Positions 15,846-23,986 of a stretch of 35,616 nucleotides of DNA are shown piece after piece. Under the pieces are notes generated by a model. That model saw nothing but the letters and a program-made list of their open reading frames with translations. It was not told where the DNA came from and ran no database searches. This stretch comes from a virus. Both the position numbers and the translations under genes were made by a program. The stretch is from IMG/VR virus record IMGVR_UViG_3300034101_000598, positions 1 through 35,616 of that record; one strand, written 5' to 3'. Position 1 is the first letter of the stretch, and each line of letters opens with the position of its first letter.

Positions 15846-18222
15846 CCTACAACCGACGGCAACGATGGCCGAGGAAGCCGAACGCGGGTTAGCGTGGCGC
15901 GAGGAATTCGGGCGGGGCGGAACCGCCGTCGGCGTCGCAAGGGCGCGTGATATAAAAAACCGTGTTACATTATCACCGGAAACTGTCCGAAGGATGGTTT
16001 CGTATTTTGCAAGACATGAAGTCGACAAGCAGGGCGAAGGGTGGTCGCCGGGGGAAGATGGCTACCCGTCCGCCGGACGGATTGCATGGGCGCTATGGGG
16101 CGGCGATCCGGGCCGCGCATGGGCGAATGAAAAAGACCGGCTATTAGATGCCGAGGAAAGCGAGGGTCGGAATATGGACCAACAAAGACACGTTATCGCT
16201 GTCGTCGAAGACGAAGCGACTGTAACCGTAACATTCGAAAAATCCCTAATGGATATGGACGAATCCGAGGAAGCCGAAGCCGCTATTGAAGCGGTCGAGG
16301 AAGCCGCCGAGGATGAAGCCGAGTTAATCGGCGAACGTCCGAAAGATATTTACGGTAATGAGCCGTGGGAGGAAGATTACGCAGGACCGGCCAAACGTAA
16401 AGGCCCGGAGAAACGCGTATTCCGCAGCGCGGTATTCGAACGCGAGTCGGTGCAGGACGCCGACCGCCGGGTTAGTTTGGCATTCTCCAGCGAAGCCGCC
16501 GTCGAGCGCGGATGGGGTATGGAAGTGCTGGACCATTCGCCCGGTGCGATAGATTCATCGTTTATTGGTAGTGGCCGTGCGCCGCTACTGGTCGACCATG
16601 ATCCCGCCGACCAAATCGGCGTGGTCGAAATGGTTTCCTTGGGTTCGGATCGTGTTGCACGCGCCGTTGTTCGCTTTGGGAAAAGCAAACGAGCCGAGGA
16701 AATTTGGCAAGACGTGAAAGACGGGATACGTGGGAACGTGTCTGTTGGATACGTCATTAACGAGATGGTCGCTGATGGGAAGCGTGATGGCCGGGAGGTT
16801 TACCGCGCAACCAGTTGGTCGCCACTCGAAATTAGTATCGTGTCCATTCCGGCAGATACTAGCGTCGGCGTAGGCCGAAGCATGGCGGAAACGCCGAAAC
16901 CGGAAGTTATTTCACATTCACCGAAGGTACAAATTATGAGCGATATTTCTAGCGAAGCCGTCCGCGAAGACGGCATGAAGGCCGAGCGCAGCCGCGTTTC
17001 GGCGATCATGGACCTTGCCGCCCGTCACAACCAGCGCGACCTTGGCGAATCTGCCGTGCGCGAGGGTGCGACGATTGAGCAATTCCGTGGTGCGTTGCTC
17101 GACAAGGTGGCGTCCAAGCCGCTTAACGTCGACATTGAGGTTGGGTTGTCGGACCGCGAAGCGCGTTCATTCTCATTCGTGAAGGCCATTCGCGCCCTTT
17201 CGAATCCGCAGGATCGCCGCGCACAGGAAGATGCCCGCTTCGAGTTTGAAGTATCCGAAGCAGCCGCCAAGAAGGAAGGCCGCGACAGCCGTGGTATCAC
17301 CGTGCCGGTGGACGTGCTGAAGCGTGACCTTACGACTTCGATTGCGTCGGGTACGTCAAAAGCCGGTTACACGGTTGCGACCGACCTTTTGGCCGGTTCG
17401 TTTATCGACGTGTTGCGTAACAAGATGGTCCTCAACACGTTGGGCGCACAATTCCTTACGGGCTTGCAGGGCAACGTGGCGATTCCTCGCAAAACTGCCG
17501 GTGCGACTTCGTATTGGGTTGGCGAGAACAGCGCCCCGACCGAGGGCAACATGACCTTTGATCAGGTTACGTTGTCGCCGAAGACGCTTGCCGCGTATGT
17601 CGACTACAGCCGTCGTTTGATGTTGCAGTCGTCCATGGACGTTGAGACGATGGTGCGTAACGACCTTGCCGCGTCAATCGCCGTGGCAATGGACGGAGCC
17701 GCTATCTCTGGTTCGGGTTCTAACCGTCCGACCGGCATTCTCAACACGTCCGGCATTGGTTCGGTGACGCTTGGCACGAACGGCGGTGCGCCGACTTGGG
17801 CCATGGTCACGGGACTTGTGAAGGAAGTGGAAATCGACAACGCGTTGACGGGTGCGGCGGCGTTCCTGACCAACGGCCAAGTTAAGGCGAAGTTGGCGTC
17901 GACTCCGAAGCAGACTTCGGGCGTCGAGGGTAACTTCCTTTTGGGGCCGGACGTGAACAGCATCTACGGTTATCCGTTGGTGGTGTCGCAGCAAATCCCG
18001 TCGAACCTGTCCAAGGGTTCGGCGTCCGGCACGCTGTCGGCCATGATCTTCGGCGTTTGGAGCGACTTGTTGGTTGGTCAGTGGTCGGGCATCGACCTTA
18101 TGGCCGACCCGTACACTGGCAGCAACGCCGGTACGGTCCGCATCGTGGCGTTCCACGACTGCGACTTCGCCGTGCGCCATGTCGAGTCGTTCGCCGAGTG
18201 TAATGAGATTGTGACCGCCTAA
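15835..18222 (+). CDS. Fused HK97-type prohead protease and major capsid protein
   Basis: This 795-residue protein joins three regions. Residues 1-113 hold a conserved segment (WSPGEDGYPSAGRIAWALWG, GDPGRAWANEKDR) found as a phage virion-protein domain, followed by an acidic linker. Residues about 195-345 are an S78-type protease: LLVDHDPADQIGVVEMV supplies the catalytic His, RGNVSVGYVIN the Ser, and WSPLEISIVSIPAD the closing strand. Residues about 368-795 are an HK97-fold capsid protein with helical delta-like scaffold (RSRVSAIMDLAARHNQRDLG) and core YTVATDLLAGSFIDVLRNKM, VDYSRRLMLQSSMDVETMVR, GSGSNRPTGILN. An ATG at 16936 with GAAGG eight bases upstream could start the capsid alone (428 aa). 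Another ATG at 16174 lies before the protease part. Self-cleavage would otherwise free the capsid. Confidence 0.92.
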   Translation: MAIDLQPTATMAEEAERGLAWREEFGRGGTAVGVARARDIKNRVTLSPETVRRMVSYFARHEVDKQGEGWSPGEDGYPSAGRIAWALWGGDPGRAWANEKDRLLDAEESEGRNMDQQRHVIAVVEDEATVTVTFEKSLMDMDESEEAEAAIEAVEEAAEDEAELIGERPKDIYGNEPWEEDYAGPAKRKGPEKRVFRSAVFERESVQDADRRVSLAFSSEAAVERGWGMEVLDHSPGAIDSSFIGSGRAPLLVDHDPADQIGVVEMVSLGSDRVARAVVRFGKSKRAEEIWQDVKDGIRGNVSVGYVINEMVADGKRDGREVYRATSWSPLEISIVSIPADTSVGVGRSMAETPKPEVISHSPKVQIMSDISSEAVREDGMKAERSRVSAIMDLAARHNQRDLGESAVREGATIEQFRGALLDKVASKPLNVDIEVGLSDREARSFSFVKAIRALSNPQDRRAQEDARFEFEVSEAAAKKEGRDSRGITVPVDVLKRDLTTSIASGTSKAGYTVATDLLAGSFIDVLRNKMVLNTLGAQFLTGLQGNVAIPRKTAGATSYWVGENSAPTEGNMTFDQVTLSPKTLAAYVDYSRRLMLQSSMDVETMVRNDLAASIAVAMDGAAISGSGSNRPTGILNTSGIGSVTLGTNGGAPTWAMVTGLVKEVEIDNALTGAAAFLTNGQVKAKLASTPKQTSGVEGNFLLGPDVNSIYGYPLVVSQQIPSNLSKGSASGTLSAMIFGVWSDLLVGQWSGIDLMADPYTGSNAGTVRIVAFHDCDFAVRHVESFAECNEIVTA
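16936..18222 (+). CDS. Possible independently initiated major capsid protein
   Basis: In frame with the protease-capsid fusion, ATG 16936 begins MSDISSEAVREDGMKAERSR and is preceded by GAAGG (16923-16927) at 8-base spacing. Initiation here would supply 428-residue capsid subunits in excess over the protease, as head assembly requires. The alternative is that all subunits come from proteolytic processing of the fusion near this point (after SHSPKVQI). Confidence 0.4.
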   Translation: MSDISSEAVREDGMKAERSRVSAIMDLAARHNQRDLGESAVREGATIEQFRGALLDKVASKPLNVDIEVGLSDREARSFSFVKAIRALSNPQDRRAQEDARFEFEVSEAAAKKEGRDSRGITVPVDVLKRDLTTSIASGTSKAGYTVATDLLAGSFIDVLRNKMVLNTLGAQFLTGLQGNVAIPRKTAGATSYWVGENSAPTEGNMTFDQVTLSPKTLAAYVDYSRRLMLQSSMDVETMVRNDLAASIAVAMDGAAISGSGSNRPTGILNTSGIGSVTLGTNGGAPTWAMVTGLVKEVEIDNALTGAAAFLTNGQVKAKLASTPKQTSGVEGNFLLGPDVNSIYGYPLVVSQQIPSNLSKGSASGTLSAMIFGVWSDLLVGQWSGIDLMADPYTGSNAGTVRIVAFHDCDFAVRHVESFAECNEIVTA

Positions 18223-18235
18223 TAACGGCGCAGTC

Positions 18236-18763
18236 TTGATTGATCTAGCATCAATCCGGGGCCGTCATTCAGGGCAACGTGCTGTTGTCTTGGGTGGCGG
18301 CCCCACCCTTTTGTCGGACTTACGACGGGTCCGGCCACGCGTCCAGCGCGACGGCGTTTGGATTGGCGTTAACCAGCATTCGTTATTGCTGGCATTAGAT
18401 TACGTGGTGTATCAGGACCGGGAACTATTCCCAATCCTGACTGGCCACGGGTTCCCATTGGTCACGCACCATAAGGACCAAGCGGATATATGGTCGGGCA
18501 TTTGTCCCGACTTCGGCTTTTCTGGCGGCACTGCCGTTTGGATTGCCGAGTATTTAGGGTGCGAAGAAATCATCGTGTGCGGTTGCGATAACTACATGGA
18601 GAATCGCCGTTACTGGCATTCGAAGGTAGGCGACCGAGGGCTGGAATTAGGCATTTCGGCGATTGGTGCGTGGCAGCACGTCCGCGACCGAATGCAAGAC
18701 CCGGCACGGGTAAAAGTTGTATCAGGGACACTAATTAAGGTATTTTCCGCGTATGAAGGTTGA
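18236..18763 (+). CDS. MptE/DUF115-like (Maf-type) protein
   Basis: This 175-residue protein is read from TTG 18236; no ATG fits. It shows a Rossmann-like pattern: RAVVLGGGPTLLSDLRRVRP, then WIGVNQHSLLLALDYVVYQD, and FGFSGGTAVWIAEYLGCEEI IVCGCDNYM. The G-G-G-P-S/T-L, V-N-x and D-Y-x-x-x-x-D elements and the late S-G-x-x-A...A-x-L-G pattern are typical of the MptE/DUF115 group related to Maf motility-accessory glycosyltransferases and pterin pyrophosphokinases. It lies directly downstream of the capsid gene as part of a three-gene insertion. It may modify a glycan or nucleotide-like molecule; the specific substrate is unknown. Confidence 0.65.
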   Translation: MIDLASIRGRHSGQRAVVLGGGPTLLSDLRRVRPRVQRDGVWIGVNQHSLLLALDYVVYQDRELFPILTGHGFPLVTHHKDQADIWSGICPDFGFSGGTAVWIAEYLGCEEIIVCGCDNYMENRRYWHSKVGDRGLELGISAIGAWQHVRDRMQDPARVKVVSGTLIKVFSAYEG

Positions 18764-18980
18764 AATGCGACGGTCCCGTATGTATATGGGCCGAACCTTG
18801 GAAGCCGGACGGGTTGTCGAAGTCGACGACAAATTTGGCTTATGGCTAACGTCAAAAGGAATGGCGGTCCCGTATCACGGCGCGGAACCAGTCGCGGAAC
18901 CGTCGATGCTGGACACCGTTTCTAACTTGATCGAAACACAGGTTAAGAAACGTGGACGACCGGCAAAAGGAAATACTTAA
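18753..18980 (+). CDS. Small protein with basic AT-hook-like tail
   Basis: This 75-residue protein overlaps the upstream gene by 11 bases. The N-terminal half (RSRMYMGRTLEAGRVVEVDD KFGLWL) is a small beta unit like those of head-associated phage proteins, and it ends in VKKRGRPAKGNT, whose RGRPAK core is like an AT-hook. It could bind DNA in the capsid. The function is not established. Confidence 0.55.
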   Translation: MKVEMRRSRMYMGRTLEAGRVVEVDDKFGLWLTSKGMAVPYHGAEPVAEPSMLDTVSNLIETQVKKRGRPAKGNT

Positions 18981-19497
18981 ATACCGACAGGTTTACGCGA
19001 AATATCCTGATTACCGGATGTTTCCTGACCGCTTGCAGCCGGTTGTTGCCGCTTTAAAAGGGCGGTCTGGTTCATTTCTCGACGTGTCTTGTGGCCGTGG
19101 CGAATTGCTGCAAGCAGCCGCCGACATGGGATTTTCGCCCATCATGGGAACGGAAGCCGTGCCGGAGTTGTGCGGCTACGGGATAACCGAGGCGCAAATA
19201 CACGCGTTACCGTTCGACGATAACGCATTCGACGTGGTTACGTGTATTGACGTAATCGAACATTTGCTACCGCAAGACGTAATCCCGGCATTGCACGAAC
19301 TGCAACGCGTAACGCGTAAGTATCTGTTGATTGCCGCAGCCGATTACCCGACCTATTGGGACGGAGTAAATTTGCATCCGTCCGCTAGACCGTATCCGGC
19401 ATGGGATCAACTTTTTAGACAGGAATTAACCGGAACGGTTCACGAAATCGGGCCAACGTCCACGTCGGTTATGTGGGGTATCACTTATGGCAGTTGA
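18952..19497 (+). CDS. SAM-dependent methyltransferase (class I)
   Basis: This 181-residue protein is read from GTG 18952. It contains motif I FLDVSCGRGELLQAAADMGF (about residues 42-61), an acidic GTEAVPE at the end of the second strand, ALPFDDNAFDVVTCIDVIEH (motifs around 85-104) and a following LLIAAADYP strand, matching the Methyltransf_11 fold. The substrate is not shown by the sequence; small molecules, sugars or proteins are possible. It belongs with the MptE-like gene to a non-structural insert between the capsid and connector genes. Confidence 0.8.
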   Translation: MDDRQKEILKYRQVYAKYPDYRMFPDRLQPVVAALKGRSGSFLDVSCGRGELLQAAADMGFSPIMGTEAVPELCGYGITEAQIHALPFDDNAFDVVTCIDVIEHLLPQDVIPALHELQRVTRKYLLIAAADYPTYWDGVNLHPSARPYPAWDQLFRQELTGTVHEIGPTSTSVMWGITYGS

Positions 19498-19798
19498 AAC
19501 CGCAGCGGATCGCGCATCCATGTGCGCCGCGTCCGATTGGGGCGTGGCCGCTATCTACAAAAGCGGCGGCAAGCGTTACCCAGTGCAGGGCATTTTCGAC
19601 CGCGAGTATATCGGCGTGAATGTGTCCGACGTGGAGTTTGCCAGCACGCTTCCGGCGTTCCATTTCCCAACCGCATCGTTACCGTGCCGTGCCTACGTCG
19701 GCGATACGCTTTATATCGACGACGACGTATATACGATTCGTAACATCGAAAACGACGGAACGGGCATCACTCGCTTGCGGCTGGAGGCGACCGAATAA
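19487..19798 (+). CDS. Head-tail connector (Gifsy-2/gpFII-like)
   Basis: This 103-residue protein starts MAVETAADRASMCAASDWGV. The pattern of a short acidic helix, then GVAAIYKSGGKRYPVQGIFD REYIGV, PCRAYVGDTLYIDDDVYTIR and GITRLRLE is that of a lambda FII / Gifsy-2 head-tail joining family. It overlaps the methyltransferase gene by 11 bases and the tail-terminator gene by 1 base. The protein would sit between the portal/gpW-type complex and the tail. Confidence 0.7.
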   Translation: MAVETAADRASMCAASDWGVAAIYKSGGKRYPVQGIFDREYIGVNVSDVEFASTLPAFHFPTASLPCRAYVGDTLYIDDDVYTIRNIENDGTGITRLRLEATE

Positions 19799-20238
19799 TG
19801 GCGCACGTAAGACAGCAAATCCGCGAAGCGTTTGCATCCGTCCTTACTACGGCAAACGTGGCATCGACCATTTCATCGTCGCGTGTGTATCCGTTACCGG
19901 CAGACACGACTACGGCGGCATTGATTTACACGAATGCCGATAGCGTTACTGATACGACTTTGCACGCACCGCGTAACCTAACCCGCGAACTAATTATCGT
20001 GGTCGAGTGCGTTGCGCGAAAACTTGCAGATTTAGACGACCAGTTAGACACGCTTTGTAAGAACGTAGAAAACGCCGTTGGCGCTAACAACACGTTAAGC
20101 GGGCTGGTTAAAGATTGCATCATGGCGGACACGACAATTACGCACGACTTCACAGGCGACGCGCCGATTGGGTCGGCTAGGATGCAATTTCGAGTTATGT
20201 ATAGGACCGCAGAAAACAACGCGGAAATTTCAGTTTAG
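19798..20238 (+). CDS. Tail terminator / minor tail protein U-like
   Basis: This 146-residue protein starts MAHVRQQIREAFASVLTTAN; the following VYPLPADTTTAALIYTNADS, then RNLTRELIIVVECVARKLAD LDDQLD and the C-terminal FTGDAPIGSARMQFRVMYRT match the minor tail U/terminator group, which caps the tail tube. It lies in the normal slot between connector and tail tube. ATG 19798 overlaps the previous stop. Confidence 0.75.
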   Translation: MAHVRQQIREAFASVLTTANVASTISSSRVYPLPADTTTAALIYTNADSVTDTTLHAPRNLTRELIIVVECVARKLADLDDQLDTLCKNVENAVGANNTLSGLVKDCIMADTTITHDFTGDAPIGSARMQFRVMYRTAENNAEISV

Positions 20239-20254
20239 TTTAGAGGCAAAAAAC

Positions 20255-20650
20255 ATGGCAACACATCACGGATCGGAAGGATTGGTAAAGATTGGCGCAA
20301 ACACGGTCGGCGAAGTGACCGGGTTTTCGTTCACGCTCACGGCGGAGTATGCCGAGGATACCACGCTGTCGGATACCGCGAAGACGTACAACGTCACCGC
20401 GATTACCGCGTGGAACGGTAGCGTTACCGCGTTTTGGGACGAAGGTGACACTAACGGCCAATTGGCTTTTGTGACCGGCGCAAATGTGGCGTTGAAGTTG
20501 TACCCCGAGGGCGCGACCACGGGCGACACGTACTACTATGGCGATGCGTTGGTTACGGAAATTACCCGTAACGTGCAGCGCGGCGCGATCACCGAAATTT
20601 CGTTTAACTTCGTCGGTAACGGCGCGTTGACGACGGGTACAGCATCCTAA
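20255..20650 (+). CDS. Major tail tube protein
   Basis: This 131-residue protein starts at ATG 20255 with TTTAGAGGC upstream. The pattern GSEGLVKIGANTVGEVTGFS, ITAWNGSVTAFWDEGDTNGQ, YPEGATTGDTYYYGDALVTE and ITEISFNFVGNGALTTG is that of a short siphovirus tail tube subunit (beta-sandwich with a central loop). It is followed by the tail chaperone, as in lambda V-G-T order. Confidence 0.8.
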   Translation: MATHHGSEGLVKIGANTVGEVTGFSFTLTAEYAEDTTLSDTAKTYNVTAITAWNGSVTAFWDEGDTNGQLAFVTGANVALKLYPEGATTGDTYYYGDALVTEITRNVQRGAITEISFNFVGNGALTTGTAS

Positions 20651-20663
20651 CAGTTGAGGGTTT

Positions 20664-21020
20664 ATGGATTGGAAAGATAAAGCCAAATCGCAATTCGCTG
20701 AACGGCGCAAGCCAGAAACGCTAGTTGCGATCCCGGTTCCCGAGTGGGACACCACGGTTTATTACTGGCCGGATATGACGCTAGCGGAAAGACGCGAAAT
20801 CTTTTTGCTGGCGAAACAGGACGGCGATTCGACCGTGTTGGACCTAGAAGCAATGGCGGTAACGCTGTTGGTTCGGGCGCGGGATAAGAACGGCAAACGA
20901 ATTTTCGTCAATGCGGAACGGCGCGAATTGCTCAACGAATACGACCCGGAAGTGATGGCTACGATTGTCGCAGCCATGAACAACGGGACCGTATCGGTGG
21001 AGGACGCCGAAAAAAAATAA
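20664..21020 (+). CDS. Tail assembly chaperone, gpG-like
   Basis: This 118-residue protein (MDWKDKAKSQFAERRKPETL, then TVYYWPDMTLAERREIFLLA, and LLVRARDKNGKRIFVNAERR) is the shorter product of a gpG/gpGT type gene. It ends at TAA 21018-21020, immediately after the run of eight A residues that acts as the slip site. Chaperones of this type coat the tape measure before tail tube polymerisation. Confidence 0.85.
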   Translation: MDWKDKAKSQFAERRKPETLVAIPVPEWDTTVYYWPDMTLAERREIFLLAKQDGDSTVLDLEAMAVTLLVRARDKNGKRIFVNAERRELLNEYDPEVMATIVAAMNNGTVSVEDAEKK

Positions 21021-21181
21021 TTGAGGACGTGCAATTAAGGATGATTTACGCACTGGCGTTACGTCTGCACGTCCTACCGGAACAAATTTTCGAAATGACG
21101 GAAACCGATTTTTCCTATCTGATCGCAACCTGTAAGTTAGAAGCACAAGAGCAGGAAGACAAATGGCGCAAGCACAAGTAA
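20664..21181 (+). CDS. Frameshifted tail chaperone, gpGT-like
   Basis: The zero frame ends GCC GAA AAA AAA TAA. A -1 slip on A AAA AAA (21011-21017) joins to a second frame that reads IIEDVQLRMIYALALRLHVL and ends KWRKHK at 21179-21181, giving a 172-residue fusion. The second frame has no separate start with a ribosome-binding site at its beginning and lies between the chaperone and the tape measure, exactly like lambda G-T. The join is made by the ribosome, so the sequence of the fusion is not a single frame. Confidence 0.8.
21011..21017 (+). promoter_or_regulatory. Programmed -1 frameshift slippery site
   Basis: The run of eight A (21010-21017) contains the heptamer A AAA AAA in register with zero-frame codons and is followed at once by a TAA stop. 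This matches the X XXY YYZ rule for -1 slippage and sits in the gpG/T position. Confidence 0.8.
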
Positions 21182-22365
21182 TCATTACCGCAGTCGATAG
21201 GACACAGGCGGCGCTGAAGTCGGTATCTAGCGGCATGAAGACGCTAGAAAAGACCGCGAAGGTTACTAGCAAGGCCATTAACCTTGCTTTTGGATTGCTA
21301 ACTGGCGCGGCACTCGTCGGTAGTTTTAACAAGATTGCCGAAGCCGCAAAGAAAACCGAGGAAGGCCGTCGAGCGTTGGATCGCTTTAACACAGCGTTAA
21401 AGGACCCGACGCTAGTACAAGCAGCCAACAGTTTTACCGCAGCACTTGTTACCGGCTTTGCCAAGGTAGTCGAGTTTTCCGCCGAGGCGCTTCGAGGCGT
21501 TAAGGCTATCGGTCAAGAAATGGGCGTTATTGGTCCAGACATTGACCGTTCGCAGTTGACCGGAAACCGTGGCGGGTTCCGTGGATTTGCGGCGCGTGGG
21601 CGTCGCAGTTTTAACGAAACGACCGCGATGGAAAACGACTGGAAGTTTCGTCAAAAGGCACTGGCAACTGAAAAGAAGTGGGCCGAAGCCGCAGCGGAAG
21701 CACGCGCCAAGGTAAACGAAGCCGACGCAGCGCGGGCGCGAGAAATGGCCGCGTTTAAAAAAGACTTGGAAGAAATACCCGAGTTGTTTTCCACGACATT
21801 CACCGCAGCCGACGTAACTATGGCATCCAGCGTTCAAAAGATGCTGGAAGAAATGAACATGGCCGACGATATGATGCTGAACTTTGCCCAACAAGCAGCA
21901 TCCAGTATACAAACCGCGTTTGCCGACTTCCTGTTTGATCCGTTCCAAAACGGCTTACGCGGCATGGTTAAAGGATTTATCGACGCGATCCGTCGCATGA
22001 TTGCGGAACTAATGGCGTCGTATCTATTGCGCCAATTCTTCCAGTATATGAGCGGATTTGGCGGTATCGCCGGTAGCATCGGGCAGTTTGCCGTTTCTAC
22101 GCTGTCGGCGCGGGCCATGGGTGGTCCGGTCACTGGCAATACGCCATACATGGTCGGCGAACGCGGGCCGGAATTGTTCGTGCCGAATACATCTGGCAGC
22201 ATTGTTCCTAATCACGCCATGGGTGGCGTAAACGTGTCGCCGGTTTACAACATCGACGCACGCGGGGCCACGGCAGATTTGCAAAAGGCATTGCCGGGAA
22301 TCATGGCCGAAAACAATCGGCGCATATTCGATGAACTAGACCGACGTTATGGGATAGGGCGATGA
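21163..22365 (+). CDS. Short tape measure protein
   Basis: This 400-residue protein starts MAQAQVIITAVDRTQAALKS and is helical with a hydrophobic stretch at about residues 40-55 (LAFGLLTGAALVGSF), a long coiled region (RQKALATEKKWAEAAAEARA) and a membrane-like segment near residue 290 (IAELMASYLLRQFFQYM). The C-terminal AMGGPVTGNTPYMVGERGPELFVPN is the hallmark of lambda gpH-type tape measures. At about 1.5 Å per residue it predicts a short tail of about 60 nm, well under lambda's. It overlaps the frameshifted chaperone by 19 bases. Confidence 0.88.
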   Translation: MAQAQVIITAVDRTQAALKSVSSGMKTLEKTAKVTSKAINLAFGLLTGAALVGSFNKIAEAAKKTEEGRRALDRFNTALKDPTLVQAANSFTAALVTGFAKVVEFSAEALRGVKAIGQEMGVIGPDIDRSQLTGNRGGFRGFAARGRRSFNETTAMENDWKFRQKALATEKKWAEAAAEARAKVNEADAARAREMAAFKKDLEEIPELFSTTFTAADVTMASSVQKMLEEMNMADDMMLNFAQQAASSIQTAFADFLFDPFQNGLRGMVKGFIDAIRRMIAELMASYLLRQFFQYMSGFGGIAGSIGQFAVSTLSARAMGGPVTGNTPYMVGERGPELFVPNTSGSIVPNHAMGGVNVSPVYNIDARGATADLQKALPGIMAENNRRIFDELDRRYGIGR

Positions 22366-23369
22366 CCGACTACATACTACCGCCGGATTTAGTCGCCAAC
22401 GAAATACAGTGGCGCATCCTAGACAATACCGCGTCGTATTCGTCGCCGCTTTCGGGAGCGGTTAAGACTTATTCCCGGCCCGGTAATCGGTGGGCCGCTA
22501 CGCTGTCCTTCCGTGCGCTGTCGGATCAGAAACGACGACGCTTGCTATCATTGCTGGCCGCGTTGCGCGGTCGTTCAAATCGACTATGGTTTACCGAACC
22601 GGGCTATTCGTTTGCGGGTTCCTTTTCCTGCCCCGAGTTGATTACGAATAACGCCGCAGTCGTGGCAACCACAGGGTGGTCATCGTCGAGTGCCGAAGTC
22701 GCACTGTCGGCAGATTCGCACTTTGGTTTACGTCTTGCCCGCACAGCGGCCACGACGGATGCCTACGCTTACCAATCCGCAGCCACCACGGTTGCCAGTG
22801 CGCCATACGCAATACGAGCCGTTTATGGGGCCGGAAAAGGCAACGTCCGTATCGGTGCGGCGGCTGGCACGTCCCAAGGTGGGACTACCCTATTAAACGG
22901 CGCTGTACGTACAACAGCCGGACGCTATACCGACTACTTCACCGCGTCCGGTACATCCACGCACGTTAGTTTCTACGACTACTACAGCGGTCGTGCGGCT
23001 GGAGCGTTCCAGTTTCTTTCGTGGGCGTCTTTGTCCCGGTGTGCGCTAGTGGCGGGGGGATCGCAAACTGGCGGCGCGTTGAACATCGACGGCTTGCCGA
23101 CTTCGACAAACGGATTGGCCCGTGCGGGCGATTGGGTCGAGATTAACGGCGAACTAAAGCGACTGACCGCCGACCTAAATTCCGATAGCAGCGGCGCGGG
23201 TTACATCATGTTCGAGCCGACGTTACGCACGTCGCCAGCGGATAACACGCCAGTCGTGTTCCGTAACCCCATGGGGCGTTTCCTGTTGGCCGAGGATGCG
23301 GGCAGTTGGTCGACACGACCCGGCACGCTTTCAGAAATGACGATTGATCTAGTCGAGGACATAGCCTAA
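22362..23369 (+). CDS. Distal tail / minor tail protein with inserted binding-like domain
   Basis: This 335-residue protein starts MTDYILPPDLVANEIQWRIL. The N-terminal 85 residues (SRPGNRWAATLSFRALSDQK RRRLLSLLAALRGRSNRLWF) and the C-terminal part (IDGLPTSTNGLARAGDWVEI NGELKRLTADL, FRNPMGRFLLAEDAGSWSTR) resemble phage minor tail proteins near the tape measure. Between about residues 87 and 227 there is an extra all-beta domain with CBM-like pattern (ELITNNAAVVATTGWSSSSA, TTAGRYTDYFTASGTSTHVS FYDYY). Such inserts may contact host-surface glycans. It overlaps the tape measure gene as ATGA. Confidence 0.65.
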   Translation: MTDYILPPDLVANEIQWRILDNTASYSSPLSGAVKTYSRPGNRWAATLSFRALSDQKRRRLLSLLAALRGRSNRLWFTEPGYSFAGSFSCPELITNNAAVVATTGWSSSSAEVALSADSHFGLRLARTAATTDAYAYQSAATTVASAPYAIRAVYGAGKGNVRIGAAAGTSQGGTTLLNGAVRTTAGRYTDYFTASGTSTHVSFYDYYSGRAAGAFQFLSWASLSRCALVAGGSQTGGALNIDGLPTSTNGLARAGDWVEINGELKRLTADLNSDSSGAGYIMFEPTLRTSPADNTPVVFRNPMGRFLLAEDAGSWSTRPGTLSEMTIDLVEDIA

Positions 23370-23986
23370 TGACGCGTTGGGTTAGCAACACGAACCAAAC
23401 GGAAGCGGCGAAGGCGTCGCTTTTTATTATTACGATGGCGAAACTGGAATTCGATTCCGGTACGGTCTACGTCCACGACGGCGTTGGTAGCGTGACCTTC
23501 GACGGTAATACGTACTTGGGCGTTGGCAAATACGGTTCGTTCGACATTATCGACGAAAACATTGATACCGTAGCCCGTGGAATCAAAGTCACGTTGTCCG
23601 GCGTCGATACGTCGCTGGTTCCTATCGTGATGGACGAAGTTTATCAGGGACGACCGGCAACCTTTTATGTCGGGTTTTTGGATCAAAACCTAAACTTTGT
23701 CGCCGACCCCGAAGAAATCTGGTCGGGCCGCATGGACACCATGTCAATTAGCATGGACCAAAACAGCGCGGTCATTTCGTTATCTTGCGAATACCGTTTG
23801 AGAAAAGAGCCGGTATTAGCAAGGTTCACGGATGAAGACCAGCGCCTAGCATTTGCTGGCGACACATTCTTTAACCTAACGCAATTCATCCCACGCTATA
23901 AAGCGACATGGGGCGACAAACCGACGAACTTTAGTGGTGGCGGCGGTCGTCCGTACGATCCTAACTTCCGCTTGGACCCGTTCTAA
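23369..23986 (+). CDS. Tail tip/baseplate hub protein (DUF2163-like)
   Basis: This 205-residue protein starts MTRWVSNTNQTEAAKASLFI. It contains the pattern TVYVHDGVGSVTFDGNTYLG VGKYGSFDIIDENIDTVARG IKVTLSG and GRPATFYVGFLD plus ISMDQNSAVISLSCEYRLRK, matching tail-tip proteins of the DUF2163/gpL-like type, and then a Gly-rich C-terminus. It lies directly before the NlpC/P60-like and J-like genes. TAATG junctions connect it to its neighbours. Confidence 0.65.
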   Translation: MTRWVSNTNQTEAAKASLFIITMAKLEFDSGTVYVHDGVGSVTFDGNTYLGVGKYGSFDIIDENIDTVARGIKVTLSGVDTSLVPIVMDEVYQGRPATFYVGFLDQNLNFVADPEEIWSGRMDTMSISMDQNSAVISLSCEYRLRKEPVLARFTDEDQRLAFAGDTFFNLTQFIPRYKATWGDKPTNFSGGGGRPYDPNFRLDPF

